This document shows, one piece after another, positions 39,701 through 53,859 of a DNA stretch of 64,000 bases. The translations under genes were made by a program, and so were the position numbers. The notes under the pieces were generated by a model, which worked only from the letters and a program-made list of their open reading frames with translations, was not told the DNA's origin and ran no database searches. Every line of letters begins with the position of its first letter. Within the stretch, counting starts at the first letter, position 1. Origin of the DNA: Aquila chrysaetos chrysaetos. Its lineage: Eukaryota > Chordata > Aves > Accipitriformes > Accipitridae. Where the stretch lies: NCBI RefSeq assembly GCF_900496995.4, contig NC_044008.1:868001-932000 (forward strand), read 5' to 3'.

Positions 39701-42700
39701 AGCAGGAGTGAGGTATGTTGTTTGGTCAGTGGCTGGAGGGAGTTTGGTGATAGCAGGAATCGTTTTCTCACTAACAGCATTGTTGGTCTCTCTTGCAGCG
39801 GGAGTCAGCTCATTATTTTGGTTATGTATACTTCAGGCAAGTCAAGGACAGCTCGATGAAGAGAGGTTATTTTCAGAAGGTGAGTACTGAAACCAGATAG
39901 CTTGCTACTCTCAACTGGTACGTAGCTGTAAAAAGGCACCTATCCATAGCTGTAAAATAGCACCACTTCCTACGTGACACCCACAGTGTTTCTGCAGGAA
40001 ACAGCAAAGGTCATGGAGAACAGGAATATGTGGAAAGTGTAATTCCAAACAAACCTGGATGCAGTTGCCATGGTGTGTTAATCACATGAGCAGTGACCTG
40101 CTGTCTGAATCATGAGATCCTAAAGTACTCGAACATTTGCTTCAGTATGTACTCTAGTGTTGCAGATAGTGAGAGGATATACTTCGTTATTGCAGTCTGT
40201 GCTAGTTATACCTTAACACTACTCTTATATTGCTTTAATCTTTCTTCTTCCTCGTAGCCATCTGGGAATGGATTTCCTGCTGGGCTGATTGCTTCTAACT
40301 AGCAGCAGTGACACTGCTGGTACCTCACCAGCCTTGTCTCTTATCATAAATTTCTTTGACACAGACACTGGGAAAAATAATATAAACTGCATGTTTATTT
40401 CAGCATAAATATGCAAAGTACTTTGTATTTTTCACACAGATAGTTATGGTCACTGCCTGAAAGAGAGTAGAATTTCAGGCTTCTTCTAGAGAAGGAAAAT
40501 ATTTTACTTCCATCCAAAGAACCATTTTTCTCCATGGGTCCATGGAATTACTCTTTCAGTAGTGTTTTTTCACATAAAAGATAAAATGCCATCCTCTCAA
40601 ATGAGCTTTGAATATCTGCTCTTCAAAGAGCAATGCTTCATAGTAGATCAGTCTGGTAACTTGCTGGAAGATGGGGACACCATTCTGTCCCAGCAGTTAC
40701 TTGGCCTGCTGTGCTTTTATCTCCTCCACCTCTAGGCAGTGACATGGAGTTTCTTTCAAAGAGACATGCCAACACAAAAATTAGTTTCTTCGTCTCCACT
40801 AAAGCAGTGGATTGATCACTCAAAAAGTTGGAGGATTAGAGAAACTGGACAACATGGAGACCTGATGAACAGATATTTATACCAGGCTAATGCCCTTGCT
40901 CTTTGGTAGACTTAGAAAAGTAGTGGGCACATTGAATTCCTCAGTGAAGTATATTGTTATGCTTAGATGGTTGGGTTTTTTATTTCAAATGGCAAAGTTT
41001 TGGGTTGGAAAGGAGGTTTAAATGACTATTGCAGAAATTTTCACTGGATCCTAATTAATGTATTCATTAATAATTAGAGTAAGAGAATAATCAGCATAAT
41101 AATGAAAACCCTCAGTGGGTCTGAATTGGAAAAGTTGTAAAAAAATAGTGGTATATTTTGCAAAGAAACATTAGGAAGAAGCCAAAACAACAACAAAAAA
41201 GGCATTGCTGGAAACAAATCATCATTATTTCAAGTTACTTTGTTCTTCCTCAGAATTCCTTTAGTTTGTTTATCTACCTAATTTCAGTTTCAGTGGTCTG
41301 CTCCTTTGCGCTTCTCTGTCTGAAATGGTTGTTTTGGTAGCTTGGAACCTATCAGCAGTTTATTTTTATTTTTCCTCCAGTTGATCTTTTGCTAGGTCAC
41401 AATCTCATCCCTCTTAGTTGCAGTGGCTCCCTGGTAGAAGCTGCCAGCTGAGCTTATTCATTAAACAAAAAACTCCTTGCCTGTGTGGATACCCAGGGTC
41501 TTTCAAAGCCTGAAGGCTCAGCGACTAGGTAGCTGGCAAGAATCCCACCAGTAAAAGTGCTGCTTTTGAGCTCTTCCATGGTTTTGATGTTGGTTTTTAA
41601 GTGTAGCCCTCTAGTAGGCAGTATATGTAGTGCTAGAAATGATCATGTCAGGGGGTCTCTGATTCCTAAATGTAACTTTTTTCAGTCTTTGGTGCTGGTC
41701 TCACGCCTTCCATATGTGAACTTGTTCCAGTCATTGCTGCAGCTGATTGCTCCGGAATACTTTGACAAGCTGGAGCCATGCCTGGAGGCAGGTGAGCAGT
41801 CAGATTGAGGAGGGAGGGTTTGCATAGTGAAATCTTTCTGAGGTTTTATCAGGAAGTTCTTGAAAGACAGCTGAAATGTTCCAAATTAGTTCATTCTGGA
41901 ACAAATTCCAACAGGGAAAAACTTTCATCCAAGTGGTTGGCTTGTCAAAATTATAAACAGCTGTAAAGGATGCATTAATGGGAAATGTCTGACAACCTTA
42001 ATAGATGATGCTGTCAGTTTTGCATACAATGTATTCCCAGAGAGAGGAAAAAAACTGCTAATGCTACATCTCTGTCTAGATCTTTATTGCACTATTCAAC
42101 TTAATCATGATTTATCAACAGTATAGTGCTGCTGGGCCTGCACTGGAAACAGTGGTGCAGATGTAAGTCTGGTGTCTGACCTAAACTTGCACAATTATTT
42201 GATATAGTGTTTGTCTGCAGCTAGCTAGGGGGACACGTGAACTAGGAATGAGTGATGATTAAATTGGCAGAACTCATAGGACCAGCTGAATTAGCTGTAT
42301 TGACCTTCAGATTAAACTTTTTTCTTTACCTGTGTCCCTGCAGTGTGCAATGAGATTGATCAGTGGCCGCCTCCTGTGCCAGGACAGACTCTGAACCTTC
42401 CAGTGATGGGAGTTGTCATTCAGGTACTTGTTGCTGATGATCTGTACTCAGCAGCAGGCTGAGGCATGCTGGGAAGTGGAACATGTATCCCTTTTCTTCT
42501 GGATGTTGAAATTGCTCTTTACTCTAGATTCTTTCCCTTTATTCCTAACCTCTGTACTATTAGAACTGATAATTGAGGAGGCTTTCTTACATGGATGGTT
42601 GGTAGGAAAGTAAGCAAAGTGTGTGTGCATCCTACCTGATTCCATCTGCCTGGATAATCTGTCTGATTTTATTTGTAATCTAGGTGAGAATCCCATCAAG

Positions 42701-45700
42701 GGTGGATAAACCAGGATCAAGCCCAGTGAAGCAGTTTAATCAAGAGGTGAGATGAAGTGTGGCATGACACAAGCCAGTGATGGGCAGAATCTAAACTACT
42801 AAGGAAGGAGGGTGGAGAAGAACTAGAACTCTTTCAGCCTTGTCTTCTTTGAAACCACTTTGGCCTGGGATGAATGTGGTTTAAGCTACCTGTCTGGTTC
42901 AAACTGCATGCTTTCTTGCCTGTGTCTTTCAAAACAGGATTCTCTGCACAGAATTTGTGTGCTTCAAGTTATGTATGTGTGTTGTTCTCACAGTTTTTGT
43001 TCACCTTGCCTTTCCTGGGAATTCATGTATAGGTAGGTCTCCACGAGACCCTACCTTAGTTTTCTCTGTTGTTTTGCAGCATTTGCTGTCTGAGCATCTT
43101 TACTGCTTTTATTGAGCTTTGATTTTTGTTCTTGTTCATTTCATCTTTTCCCTTTTTGTCTCCTTTGAATAATGTTGTCATATTTCACAACTTTTGGTAC
43201 CCATATTACCAGCCCTTATTGTCTCTGTCTGTATCTTAAGCCTTGCACCAGCGGAAACTCTAGAAAATAAAGGAGCAGACACAGGAAGTCTTTCACATCT
43301 TGAAAAGAAGGGATTCTTGGCTATCTTCTAGCAAAGGAAGTTCATTTGGACCTTGAGTGCTCAATGCAGATCTGTTCCTGGCTCGTATCTCTAAGCGTTA
43401 ACCTTGTTCTCTTCTTTTTGTGTTTATTGTAGAGGGAGCTGCTTTGTGATTTGTGTGGTCAGTTTAGATGGCATTTCAGTCAGGATGCTTCCATTTACTA
43501 ACAGTTTTGGGTTTGCTTGATTATTTATTTATATTTTTTTTTCTTCCTCATTTAGAATCTGTTACCAGCCCCACTGGTTCTCCCCAGTATTCATGAACTG
43601 GATCTCTTCAGGTGAGAGCCACCATCCCTGCAACACTCTTCGTTCCATCTGCTTTTCCTGCTCATAGTATCCTATAAATCGTAGGTATAGTGAAGATGTC
43701 AAGTGAGGAATCAAAAATTACTGGTTTGCAGAGTGTCATTTAGAATACTGGACTTGCAGGGCTTGTGCAGTGTTTAAACCTGTGTGCACTGCCCTTAAAA
43801 CAATCCCCTGTATCCTGGTTAGAGGAGGGTTTCTTCCCTTGGCCTCAGCTGGTGATCAGCTTAAGCTCTGAAGCATACACATTGTGTGTCTGAACCAAAC
43901 TTTTTCAGCATTATAGGTGCTATTCTAATAGACATACATCTGCTGTAATCCACATGCATTTTACTTTGCTTAGATGAAAAGACGTACTGAGAGCAATATG
44001 ATCAGCAGGTTGCTTTACATTGCTTAAAGCATTTCCTTTAAACCTGTATAAAATGGTTGAACAACGGCATGTGTAAAGACACATGGCATTCTGTTGTGGA
44101 ATACTAAAAGTCAATCCTAGATTTCAAATTCCCAGATAGAAGCACATCTGGGTAGGCTTATATGGAGTAACTGTGTCTGGTCTTTCCTGAACTGCATTTC
44201 TAACCTTGTTCTTCCTTTCACTAACAGGTGTTTCCAGCCAGTGTTAATTCATATCCAGATGTTGTGGGAGCTGATGTTACTAGGAGAGCCTATTGTTGTA
44301 ATGGCACCATCCCCTACAGTTTCTTCAGAAATGGTTCTGGCACTTACCAGGTAATGCCCTCAAATTCTGAGATACAGGCAACTATACTAATAAATTCTGT
44401 CAGTTTTTCTCTTTCAGATCCACCCTTCTGCCGAGTCAATTGTGTTAGATTTAGTTTTCCTGTGAAAGCATGTAAGATAAATAGCGTACCAAGAGAGTCT
44501 TGCTCGTATTCCACCAATGGTAGAGAAGGGTACAAGTGAATCTCCCGTGTTGGGAGACCTTATGGTTCATTGCCCTGAGGAACTTTGTCTCCCCAGCTTT
44601 TGAACTCTGCTTTAGCAAAAAAAAACCAAACCAAAATCTGGAACTCCTCCAAAGTGTTACCTCTGGCAGGACAAAACACTGCTCTAGGACATAAACCTGA
44701 TGTAAAGACACACTCCTCCTCTCTGAAGTTTATATGGCAACTATTCTGTCTATTGTTACAGCTGCCTTGCTCCTCTGAGGTACTGTTGTGACTACCGCCC
44801 CTATTTTACTATCCACGACAGTGAATTTAAAGAGTATACCACCAGGACACAAGCTCCGTAAGTAGCCAGTAGACCCTTGCTACCCACTTGCCACTGTCTG
44901 TGTGTGAAGGAAACCCTGAGGTTAGCATTGTTCTGCTTTTTTTTCCCCTCTTTCTAGACCAAACATTGTTGTGGGAGTCACAAACCCTTTCTTTATCAAA
45001 ACTCTCCAGCACTGGCCACACATTCTTCGGGTTGGGGAGCTCAGAATGTCAGGTAAGGGTGGAACCAAAGTGCTGTGTGCAGGTAGACCTTGTTAGAGGC
45101 TAACAGTGAGTTGACAGTTGCAGTGCTAGCCATCGTTTTACACATATTCATTCCTGTGAAAGCTGAGAAACCAAAGGAAAGTCTAGACTCTGACTCAGTT
45201 GATGTGTAGAATGAGCACAAACAATGGTGAAGACAAATTGTTGAGAGGATAACTTGCTGTGGTTTTTTTCTGAAGCATTAAGAAAAGGAGAAGTCCTTCC
45301 TGGGCAGCAAAGAGAAAATTGCATAGAGAAGGAGAGCACAGTGGAGAGAGAGAGACTCTGATTATTATCTATGAAGCCAAGAAAACCTCTAGGTTGAGGA
45401 GCGGGGTTTTTTGCAATGCCTCCTTAACACATACCTGTTCCAAAATTTTAGCAGGAAAGTTAGCAGATGAGAAGGCTTACGTGAGGGTGGAGTTAAGGGA
45501 GGATATGATTTACAAGTGTAGGACTGAATGTTCTCGAATGTGAGGTCTCTCATGTGCGTGCTGTGGCTGTGACGGTAGATTCAGAGATTGAACTAGTCAT
45601 TTGATGTCTTTCCACAGGAGATCTGCCCAAGCAAGTTAAGGTGAAGAAGCTAGCTAAACTAAAAACTCTAGACACGAAACCAGGTAAGTCCTTTTGTCAG

Positions 45701-48700
45701 ACATCATTTAATTTTGTTTACCCTTCCACATGGGGGATTTTGCAGGCATGTGTACATTGCATACGTTACTCATTGCATCTCCACGAATGGACATTTCGAT
45801 GTTACCATCTTCTTACACGTTATCATCTTCTCACACTTGATCCGCTACACAGTAGTGGCACTTCCCATCTAATACAGAAAACCTGTACATCTTTGTTCTG
45901 AGATTGAAAAAGCCAATATAAATTAACTGAACAAATTATTTTATTGTTGGGAGAACAGCTTCTAATTTTCTTGGGTTTATTTTATGTATCATACCTGCTT
46001 TTTAGACGTGATGGAAGTCAAAGGAACTCGCTTACCTAGATACAGCTATCTTTCACTTAACTTAATGTTCATCTCAGGCCTAGCCATAATCTGACTCCAG
46101 TAAATTACCTCACCATAAGCTTAGCATGAGAAGGTCCTTGAGATAGTTCAGCGTCCTTTAATCCTGCTGTGAGTACGGGCTGCATTAGCAATTTCATAAT
46201 TTTTGTAATCAGTTGTTTATCATTTTTGTAATTACACACACACATACACAGAGCTGCCAGGGTTTGTGCTAGGAAATTTGGTTCTGTTATCCCTGCACTG
46301 TATAACAGTGCCTCCTCTAGATACACGGGCAAGGATTTGTTTCTAACTTCTGTTTTTTTCCTGGTTTTGATTTGTTGGGGTTTTTTTTATTCTAGGAATC
46401 TATACTTCCTATAAAACATTCCTTCACAAAGACAAAACCCTGATAAAAAGATTGCTAAAGGTAAGCAGTTTCCACTCTATCCTACATCCTGTATGTCATT
46501 ATGGGAAAACTGTGCTAACACCTGGGTTTAAACAGATGACACTTCCAAAAGGAACAGACTTTTTACAGTGTGTGATGATTTAGTCAAGTATACTTGGCCA
46601 TGTTTATTATGGCAGTTTTAAAATTTTTCACTTCATGTTATGGATTAAATGCTGACACTAATGATAACCTAAGTGAGAACAATCCTTATCAAAAAAAGAA
46701 TCTGAGAAAACAGATTCTATGTAGTGAAATGTGTGTGATACGTTTAACTAGAAAGGAGAATATGTGTTTTGAATGGTACAGTTTTCCAGACTACTCTGGA
46801 CTGGTTGCTTGTAGCTGCAGTGTTTGCAAATTCTGCATCTAGCTGCGTAATAGAGAATAGCACCTTTGTGAATACCCTGCTTGTGCTTGCAGGGGATTCA
46901 GCGGAAACGCCCATCTGAAGTCCAAAGTGCCCTTTTGAGGCGTCACCTCCTGGAGCTCACCCAGAGTTTCATTATTCCCTTGGTGAGTTGAGCAGAGACT
47001 TGTCAGAGTGGTGTAAGGGTGAGATGGGAGGTGAACAGGAGATATTTGAGTGACAAGTTTGCACTTGCCCTCTTTCATTCACCCACACCTGAGCATCTGT
47101 AATAGATTCCATGGAAAGGAACTAAATGTTTCTTGAACGGAAATTTCAGTAATTAGCATAAAAGTATGCAGGTTGGATATTCAGCACACTGTGTGTAAAG
47201 ACAGAATGTTGTTTGTTTCCTGCAATGTAGGAATAGGTGTTCCCTGTCATTTGATGCTAATGCCAAGTATTTGCTCTTTTTAACAGGTAGTCAAAGAGAT
47301 ATATAGGGAAGGGACAGGAGCCCAAAACATTCCTCTTGCCCTCTAACGCTGGAATCAAACCAATTGCCACTGTAAAATGCTTCCTTCTGGCTTTGGGAAG
47401 CTTTGCTGTAGAACTTGAGGCATGTCCATGTGGTGATCACCACCATACGGCAGATTTTAACGAATGCTTTCTTTCAAGGCCTTCCCTGTCTAGTACCCCT
47501 AGAAAGCTGCTGGTGCTTTTTTGGTGACCGTCCAGTTGGCCAAGTTTGGCTCCTCCACTTTCTTTTCTACATCACCTTAGGAGGTAGTACATGGGAGGAC
47601 AGAACATCTTCTCAGGTTTTAGTCCCTCCTGCCAACTTCAGCCCACCTGACCTTTTCTCACATGGCATGCTTGGGCTTCTTGCAGCATAGTTTTGTGACC
47701 TAGCCCCTGGTGGGAAACAAGCTGGAACACTTAGGCTCGTGTAAAGTGCAACTATGAAGGAAAAAAGAAAGAGAGAGTATGAGGCTGTTGATTGGGCCTA
47801 TGATGTTATTGGAGAAAGCAGTCAAACTCAGTGACCATGCAAGAGGCTCCTTGATTGTTGTAACTTATATTTATTTATTTTTTTTATTTTATTTCTTCTT
47901 AGGAACATTATATTGCAAGTCTGATGCCTCTGCAGAGGGCCATTACTCCATGGAAGGTATGTTGAATTTTCCAATCTCTTCTGCTTTCCTTTGACTGAGG
48001 GGATTGGGAATAGTTATGCCATATGCTGATCACATACTCATACTCTCTGTGAACTTCCCTCATTGAAGCAAGAGGGTTATTACTCCTTTAAAAAAAAAAA
48101 AAAGTTGAAACAAACATTGGGACAGATGCTTCCTGTTTTGCAGTAAGTTCAGCTATTGTGAATCTAATTTGAATTTTACTAGCAAGCCTGGTTAAGATGC
48201 TCATGCATTTTTTTTTTTTTCTTCTCATAGTCATTGACTCTGCCTTTTGCAGCCTCTTCCATTGTAAATATAGACCTCGTTTTCCTCCGGTTCCTTTTGG
48301 GTGCTGTGTAATATGGTCTTTCTGTTGTGCAGAATCCTCCACAGATTCGTCCTTTCCGACAGGAAGATTTCATGAAGACCCTTGAGCATGCTGGTCCCCA
48401 ACTTACCTGTGTACTCAAGGGTGACTGGTTAGGCCTCTACAGGTAGGATTTTGGTGATTACTTGCCTTATCCCCTTAACAGCTGGTGCAAGTTATAATAA
48501 ACATCAAATGCTGAATTAGAATTGGGAACAAAAAGGGAGCTTTGGGACAGAGACTGATCACCTGAAAAACTCATGCCTATGAAGAATTGATTAACTAATA
48601 ATGGTCAGGAAGACCAAATGCAGGGCAGAATCAATCCTGTGTTTTATGTAGTCTCTTAAATGGATACCATGGGGTTTAGAAGCTGTCAATTCTCCACCTT

Positions 48701-51700
48701 CATGAACTTAAACTAAGTCGTCACTGCTGGAGAAGAAGGGGACTCGTCTCTGACATCAGCTAGGTCATTTATTGTCCTCCAGGGAATCTTCAGTGTCTGG
48801 TCCTGGACAGATGAGGTATAAAGACTTGTAGGTCTTCATCCAGTAGTGGTTGTATGTGTTTGTACAGCATTCAGGACAATGGCCATTTCATTTTTACTGC
48901 ATGATGGCAGTGCTGTTACGACATAGAAGGACGTAGTTTCTTCAGGGTAGAATTTGAGAGAGCTTGCAGGAGAGTTTTTCCATAGTTTTCATAAAGGATA
49001 ATTAGTTATAAATGGGATGGTGAAGACACTTATCACAATGTGAGTAGGAAAAATCCAGAAATCAGATACCCTGTGGGAAGGAAAATGGGAGATGTCCAGA
49101 TATGGAGAAAGGAAAAAATTCCAGGATTGAGCAGAGAAAATAATCATGGATTAGTATGTTTTGTTGTTGTGATAAAGTTTGTACATTTTGTGCTTTAATG
49201 TATTTAGCAGAAAACAAGCAGTTCCACTCCTCGTGGTGTGGGTGTGGTAGATTTAATTTTGGTTAGCTTGGTTAGCTTGTTGTTTGTTACTATTTTTCAA
49301 TAAATTGGTTGAGGTTTGCAGGCAGCTGATGTATATGCAGAAGTTTACACATTCCGGGGTTCTTAACTGTGTGAGATTTTGTGCATATACTATTTCTGGT
49401 GTTCCTAAGTCAAACCCTTAATTAAAAAAATAAGTCTGTCTGTATCACAGCAGCATCTTGAGATATTGGTTGGGTTTAGGACTCCACTGTGCTGTGGAGA
49501 GTGCATGAACAAGAGTCCTTGAAGTTGCAAAAAGAAACTGTACAAACATCAACTGCGTTCTGCTGGTGAAGTGCTCTCTGCAGGTAGCCTGAGGAAGTAG
49601 CTTGAAGATATGCTAAGTGGGCCACTCTTAATAGAGGACAATGCTGAAATATGGCATCTGAGATATCCCTGCTGTTAATGACAGAGTGGCAAAGAATGTG
49701 CTGCTAAAGTGGCCGTTACTCAGCTCTATATGGCATCTTAAACTTTCTCATCTTTTTCCTTTCTGCTGCCACAACCCTTGTCTTTCAGTTAGTGGCTTTT
49801 CAATCCCATTTTGAATTTGATCCAAAGTTCTGTAACACTCTGAGATAAAAACAGGTATTGTGCTGCCCCCTGTTCATTTTCCTGCGTAGCTCAGTAAAAA
49901 CGGAGGTTTATTACTGTACTGCACTGGAGAGGTGTAAATTACACATCCTTTGACATAGCCTAGATGATTCCTTGTTTATGTAGGAGAGACGTAAATCACC
50001 AATTATATGGGACTTGGGTCCATGCTAGCAAATGGTTGAAAGGTTTAAATATCAGGAAAGCAGAGGAATTAAGCAAGATAATGCAGAGGAATTTGAATTT
50101 CTGCCTATGTTGAACCATCCTAGTTATCATAACTCCAAAGAAAAAGTGGGCCAAAATCAGGCTACAGAAGGGCAAAGAGCACCGCTGCTTGCGTGGGCTG
50201 AGGTGTGAGCTGATGCAAATGAAGGTGTGAGACTGGCAGGATTGCTCCCCTCGTTGGTGACAATGTGCTGAAGCTGCTCAGCTGTATCATGTTCATGCCT
50301 GACAGAAGAGAAGCCTCTGGAGTAGGCAAGATACCAAAAGAGCGTATTAGCTCATAATCGGTTACCACCCCTAATGACACTGTGAATCAGAATGTCTTTT
50401 CCTCTCACATCTGTATCTGCTGCAGTAGGAAGGGGAATCTGTGTGCAACGGAGCCAGCGTGCTTCTCTGGATTTCCCTCTGTCCCCTTCTCAGTGTCACC
50501 TCTTTTTTTGCAGGCGTTTCTTCAAGTCCCCCAACTTTGATGGCTGGTACCGTCAGAGGCACAAGGAAATGACCCAGAAGCTGGAGGCCCTTCATTTGGA
50601 GGCAATCTGTGAAGCGGTATGTTCCAGCTGCAGGTATTAAAACCAACACCAGGACTCTCAGGCCTGAAACCTGGGAGATGAGGGCACTGCTACCTTGGAC
50701 GCTTATTGACGCGTCTCGATTCTGCACTGATGGATGGGGGACAGTGCTTTGTGCCCTTGGGAATGACAGTTCTGCCTCGCGTCTGTCAGTGCACAGGAAT
50801 AACAGCACATGGGGGACAAGAACACGAGCAGCTCAGCTCCCCTACTTTGTTAGCCAGTGCAGGTCCTGCTCTGGCTGCTTCTATCAACTATTTTTCATTC
50901 ATCAGGCCCTTCCCAAGCCAACAGAGTGCCAGACTGGAAGTGTCATCTGTTGCTGGCTTCCTTAATGCCTAATGAAAATAGGTAGGATTTTTAGTAATGA
51001 CTGCTGGTACAATTTCTTAAACTGAGCAGCTGCTGGGGTAGTCCCAGGAGCTCTGGCAGCCTACCCAGGCGCATCTTCAGCTGCAGCGCTTGCTTCACTG
51101 TTCAGCAGTGCAGGTCCTTGAGCATGGTGTGGGGAATGCCAAAGCTGTCTCCTTTTTTTTAACAGGCCTGACTCTGGCAAATAAATTCTGAGCACAGCAC
51201 AGAATTCACGGTGCTGACTGGAGGAGGGAACCCCTGCACTGCCTGCATATTACTGCATCTTTCCTTGATTATTCTCTTGCAGGCAAGAGCTTGATGCTGT
51301 CATGGTCAGAAAAGTGGGGAGAGCTCTATCTTGCTCATTTAGGCTTAAGTGCTGCGAGCAGAGTTGTGAAAGAGGATGAGAAACCTCCTCGATTTTGTTT
51401 CAGGCTTTGCTTAGGGGTATCTCTTTGAGAAAAGCTTCTGTAAAGAAGAAATGTCCCTGAAGAAAGCTGTTCTCTCTCTTTAGAACATTGTGGCCTGGAT
51501 GAAGGACAAGTCTGAAGTGGAGATTGTAGACCTGGTGTTAAAGCTTCGTGAGAAGCTGGTAAGTTTTCCTCCTGTCTTACTGCACTCATTCCTTTCTGTC
51601 TTTATCTCTGTGGCAGGGAGAGACCAGGGACATGGATCACACTTGTTGCTTAGAAAACTTTGTTCTTGCTCCCTGATATGGAGCACTGGCAAACGGGACA

Positions 51701-52028
51701 GTCATGAAACTTTAGTGTTTGCATAGAAAAGGATTCAAAGTTCTGACTCTTTTCATCTCCCTGAGGCTCAGGTGGCAGTTTCTTGTCTGTTGTCTCATAC
51801 CCCAAACTAAAGAGACAACGTGAAGTTTGCTCAGCCAAAGGCAAAGCAAAAAGAGGAACTTTGAAGCTATTTTAGAATTCCTCTCTCTCCTCTCTCCCCC
51901 TGTAGGTAAGAGCCAGGTGCCAGCACCTCCCTGTGAAGGAGGAAACTCTGCAGCGGGTGGGCCTGTATATTGAGACCATCATCGGCTCCTTGCCAGAGGA
52001 TCTCCAGACTGTGCTGCACCACCACTGA
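30432..52028 (+). CDS. DENND6B: DENND6B, DENN domain-containing Rab exchange factor, 20 coding exons, 574 aa
   Basis: Seen: exons join in frame at 30432-30575, 36477-36515, 36613-36655, 38016-38128, 39799-39879, 41686-41791, 42344-42423, 42684-42746, 43556-43611, 44228-44350, 44762-44857, 44958-45052, 45618-45683, 46396-46460, 46893-46982, 47903-47956, 48333-48442, 50514-50616, 51484-51558 and 51906-52028 (TGA at the end). All introns are GT-AG and the total is 1,725 nt. The start ATG has a good context (gccATGG) and opens with MDAL, as in mammalian DENND6B. Recognisable blocks include [20 protein letters not shown] (aa 21-40), [34 protein letters not shown] and [20 protein letters not shown]. 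Family knowledge: DENND6 proteins have a tripartite uDENN-cDENN-dDENN module (here roughly aa 38-205, 225-360 and 360-490) and act as GDP-GTP exchange factors for Rab14 in endosomal recycling. The paralogue DENND6A is the alternative, but the N-terminus and the expected neighbours favour 6B. Human DENND6B is about 585 aa, so this copy looks full length and intact. Confidence 0.96.
30576..36476 (+). other. DENND6B: DENND6B intron 1, with a strongly G-skewed first 750 bases
   Basis: The intron runs from donor GTGCGG (30576) to acceptor TTGCAG (ending 36476). About 30,600-31,330 is extremely G-rich on the coding strand, with a 16-base G run (30608-30623), a 14-base run (31060-31073) and many shorter G tracts. 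Such skew just downstream of a CpG-island start is typical of R-loop and G-quadruplex formation. The remaining 5 kb is ordinary AT-rich intron with no supported exon. Confidence 0.85.
36656..51905 (+). other. DENND6B: Larger DENND6B introns 3-19, nothing else recognised
   Basis: Introns over 300 bases are 36656-38015, 38129-39798, 39880-41685, 41792-42343, 42747-43555, 43612-44227, 44351-44761, 45053-45617, 45684-46395, 46461-46892, 46983-47902, 47957-48332, 48443-50513, 50617-51483 and 51559-51905. I see no nested gene, no full transposon and no RNA gene. Minor features are a short CA repeat near 46,235-46,250 and an A run near 48,090. Confidence 0.7.
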
Positions 52029-53835
52029 GCACGGTGAAGGGACTCTGTTGGAGAAGGAAGGGCCCTCCCACCCTGCTCCGAGCTGTGGGCAGCTGCAGTT
52101 GCGTTTGGAAAGGAATGTTCTTCTCTGATCCAGCCAGCGTGACCTGATCTGGACCTTGCTCGCAACTGTGTTTGATCCTGAGCACGTGAGCATGTGGGTC
52201 AGAACTGTAGCAGAAATGGGGAACTGTGTGCACTATTCTCTGTCTAGTCCTGCTTTGAGGAGCTGGATTAGGGGACTGTAAATGAGAAACTGTTCCCCGT
52301 GTGGCTGTTAGTAGGTCAGAAAGTGACAGCCAGGCTTCCAGCAGCATGTGATAGGCTGTGCAAAACCTGTGTTGCCCATCTATACACATCCATCTTTGTC
52401 TAGTGCTCAGGCTCTCAAAATTTCAATGCCGTCATCCTGCCTGGAAGAACCGGGACCAGCCCTGTAGGGGGGAGTTGTTTCCAGGACAGCTCCTGACGAT
52501 GATGAGAGAGATGCTAGTCCCCCCCATCCCCCCCACGCAAATGATGTGAAAAAATTGTCACTGCCCATTCAGCAGCCTGACTCATGCCTGCAAGAGCTTC
52601 AGCTGTGATGGGAGTGGGAGGATTAATTGCTGGATGTAGAATGCTGCTGTTTTTTCTCCAAGGCAGAAACAGAAGAAGGGGCTGGTGCATCTGCAAGGAA
52701 CAGAGCTCTCCAGAGATCATGGTGGAGTGCTGTGTGAATGGCAATAGCTACTGGAGCTCCACAGAGAGGAGCTGGCCTCCAAATGTAATTTATTCTGCTT
52801 GAAAAATCAAGTTTGTGTGCTCTAATAACATACAAGAGAGCTGGAGCTCTGCCTTGGGCAATGAGAGATCTAATGTGGTCAGCCCACTTGCCGATAAAAC
52901 ACGTTGGAGAATGTGATTTTTACAGCCTGCGTGAGCCTTGCCAAGGGGGAACTTGCAGAGTGGCCCTTGCGTGGGTCCCACTGTGAGAAGTGCGTGCTCG
53001 CCCTGTGCTGATGTCAGTGGGGAGCAACCTCCAGCTCTCACCGCAACTTGTTCTTACCACAACCCAGCTTCCAGCTCGGTCATTCTGCTCCCGTTCACCT
53101 CTTGGGAAAGAGAGAGATGTGCGTGTGTGTCTGGGCTGAATGTAGGAAAGACTTGAGGCTCTGCTACCAGCTTTGGGGGCAGTTGCCCTCTGCCCGAGAG
53201 CGCCGTCTTTCTGCCAGCTGCCTTGGAAATGGATTTGCTGTAACCCTGGGGTTGATTGCTGCTACTGTAACTGCATTTCACCATCTGCCAGTCCAGCCAG
53301 GGCCTGAATGTTTGCCTTAAGAATGGGTTTTTGGATGGGTCTGGCAGCCTGATGCACTCCTCTTCTGTAAGAAGCCCCAGAGTGTACCTTTGCACGCAGC
53401 AGGAGAGTTCGGCATTTCAGCCGAGACCTGCACAGAGCTGTTGGCAGTGCCCTGTGCTCACGAGGTGGAAGGTGTGCTGTTTCACTAGCAGTCTCTGCCT
53501 GTTGCTCCACTGCGTCGGGGCTGGGGAGATGTCAGTGTGTCTCAGAGGTGGCTGAACCCTTCCTGCATTTTCTCCTACAGAGCCAGACACGGACAGTGCA
53601 GGAACAGCGAGCAGGAGGCTGCTCGGTTTCCCACCACCTCCAGCCTGGAAGCAACCAAGCGAGGAGACATGCCATATCTCCCTGTAGTAACAAATTCTGT
53701 ACAATACTCCTTAGTGGCAGCCCTGCCTGTACAGTGTATATTCTGTATATAGAGTTCATGTGTGCGTCCGTGCAATAGCTCTGCAGTGACTGTGGTGGAC
53801 TGAAGCACTAATGTATAGTAGAAAATACTAGTTTA
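52029..53835 (+). other. DENND6B: DENND6B 3' UTR (end approximate)
   Basis: This follows the TGA at 52026-52028 directly. No canonical AATAAA is visible before an A-rich stretch (53835-53851), which is followed by a GT-rich element (TGTGTCCTGTTTTT, near 53,863). This could be an A-rich, non-canonical poly(A) site, or the true site may lie elsewhere. A Pumilio-type element lies near the 3' end. Confidence 0.55.
53744..53751 (+). promoter_or_regulatory. DENND6B: Pumilio response element TGTATATA in the DENND6B 3' UTR
   Basis: TGTATATA is an exact match to the PUM1/PUM2 consensus TGTAnATA, about 90 bases before the inferred transcript end. Pumilio sites usually lower mRNA stability and translation. 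Function depends on the 3' UTR extending this far. Confidence 0.45.
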
Positions 53836-53851
53836 AAAAAAAAAAAAAAAA
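53835..53851. repeat. 17-base A homopolymer
   Basis: A genomic A run near the inferred DENND6B transcript end. It can prime oligo-dT internally, so cDNA 3' ends mapping here need care. Confidence 0.9.
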
Positions 53852-53859
53852 TTAAGCCA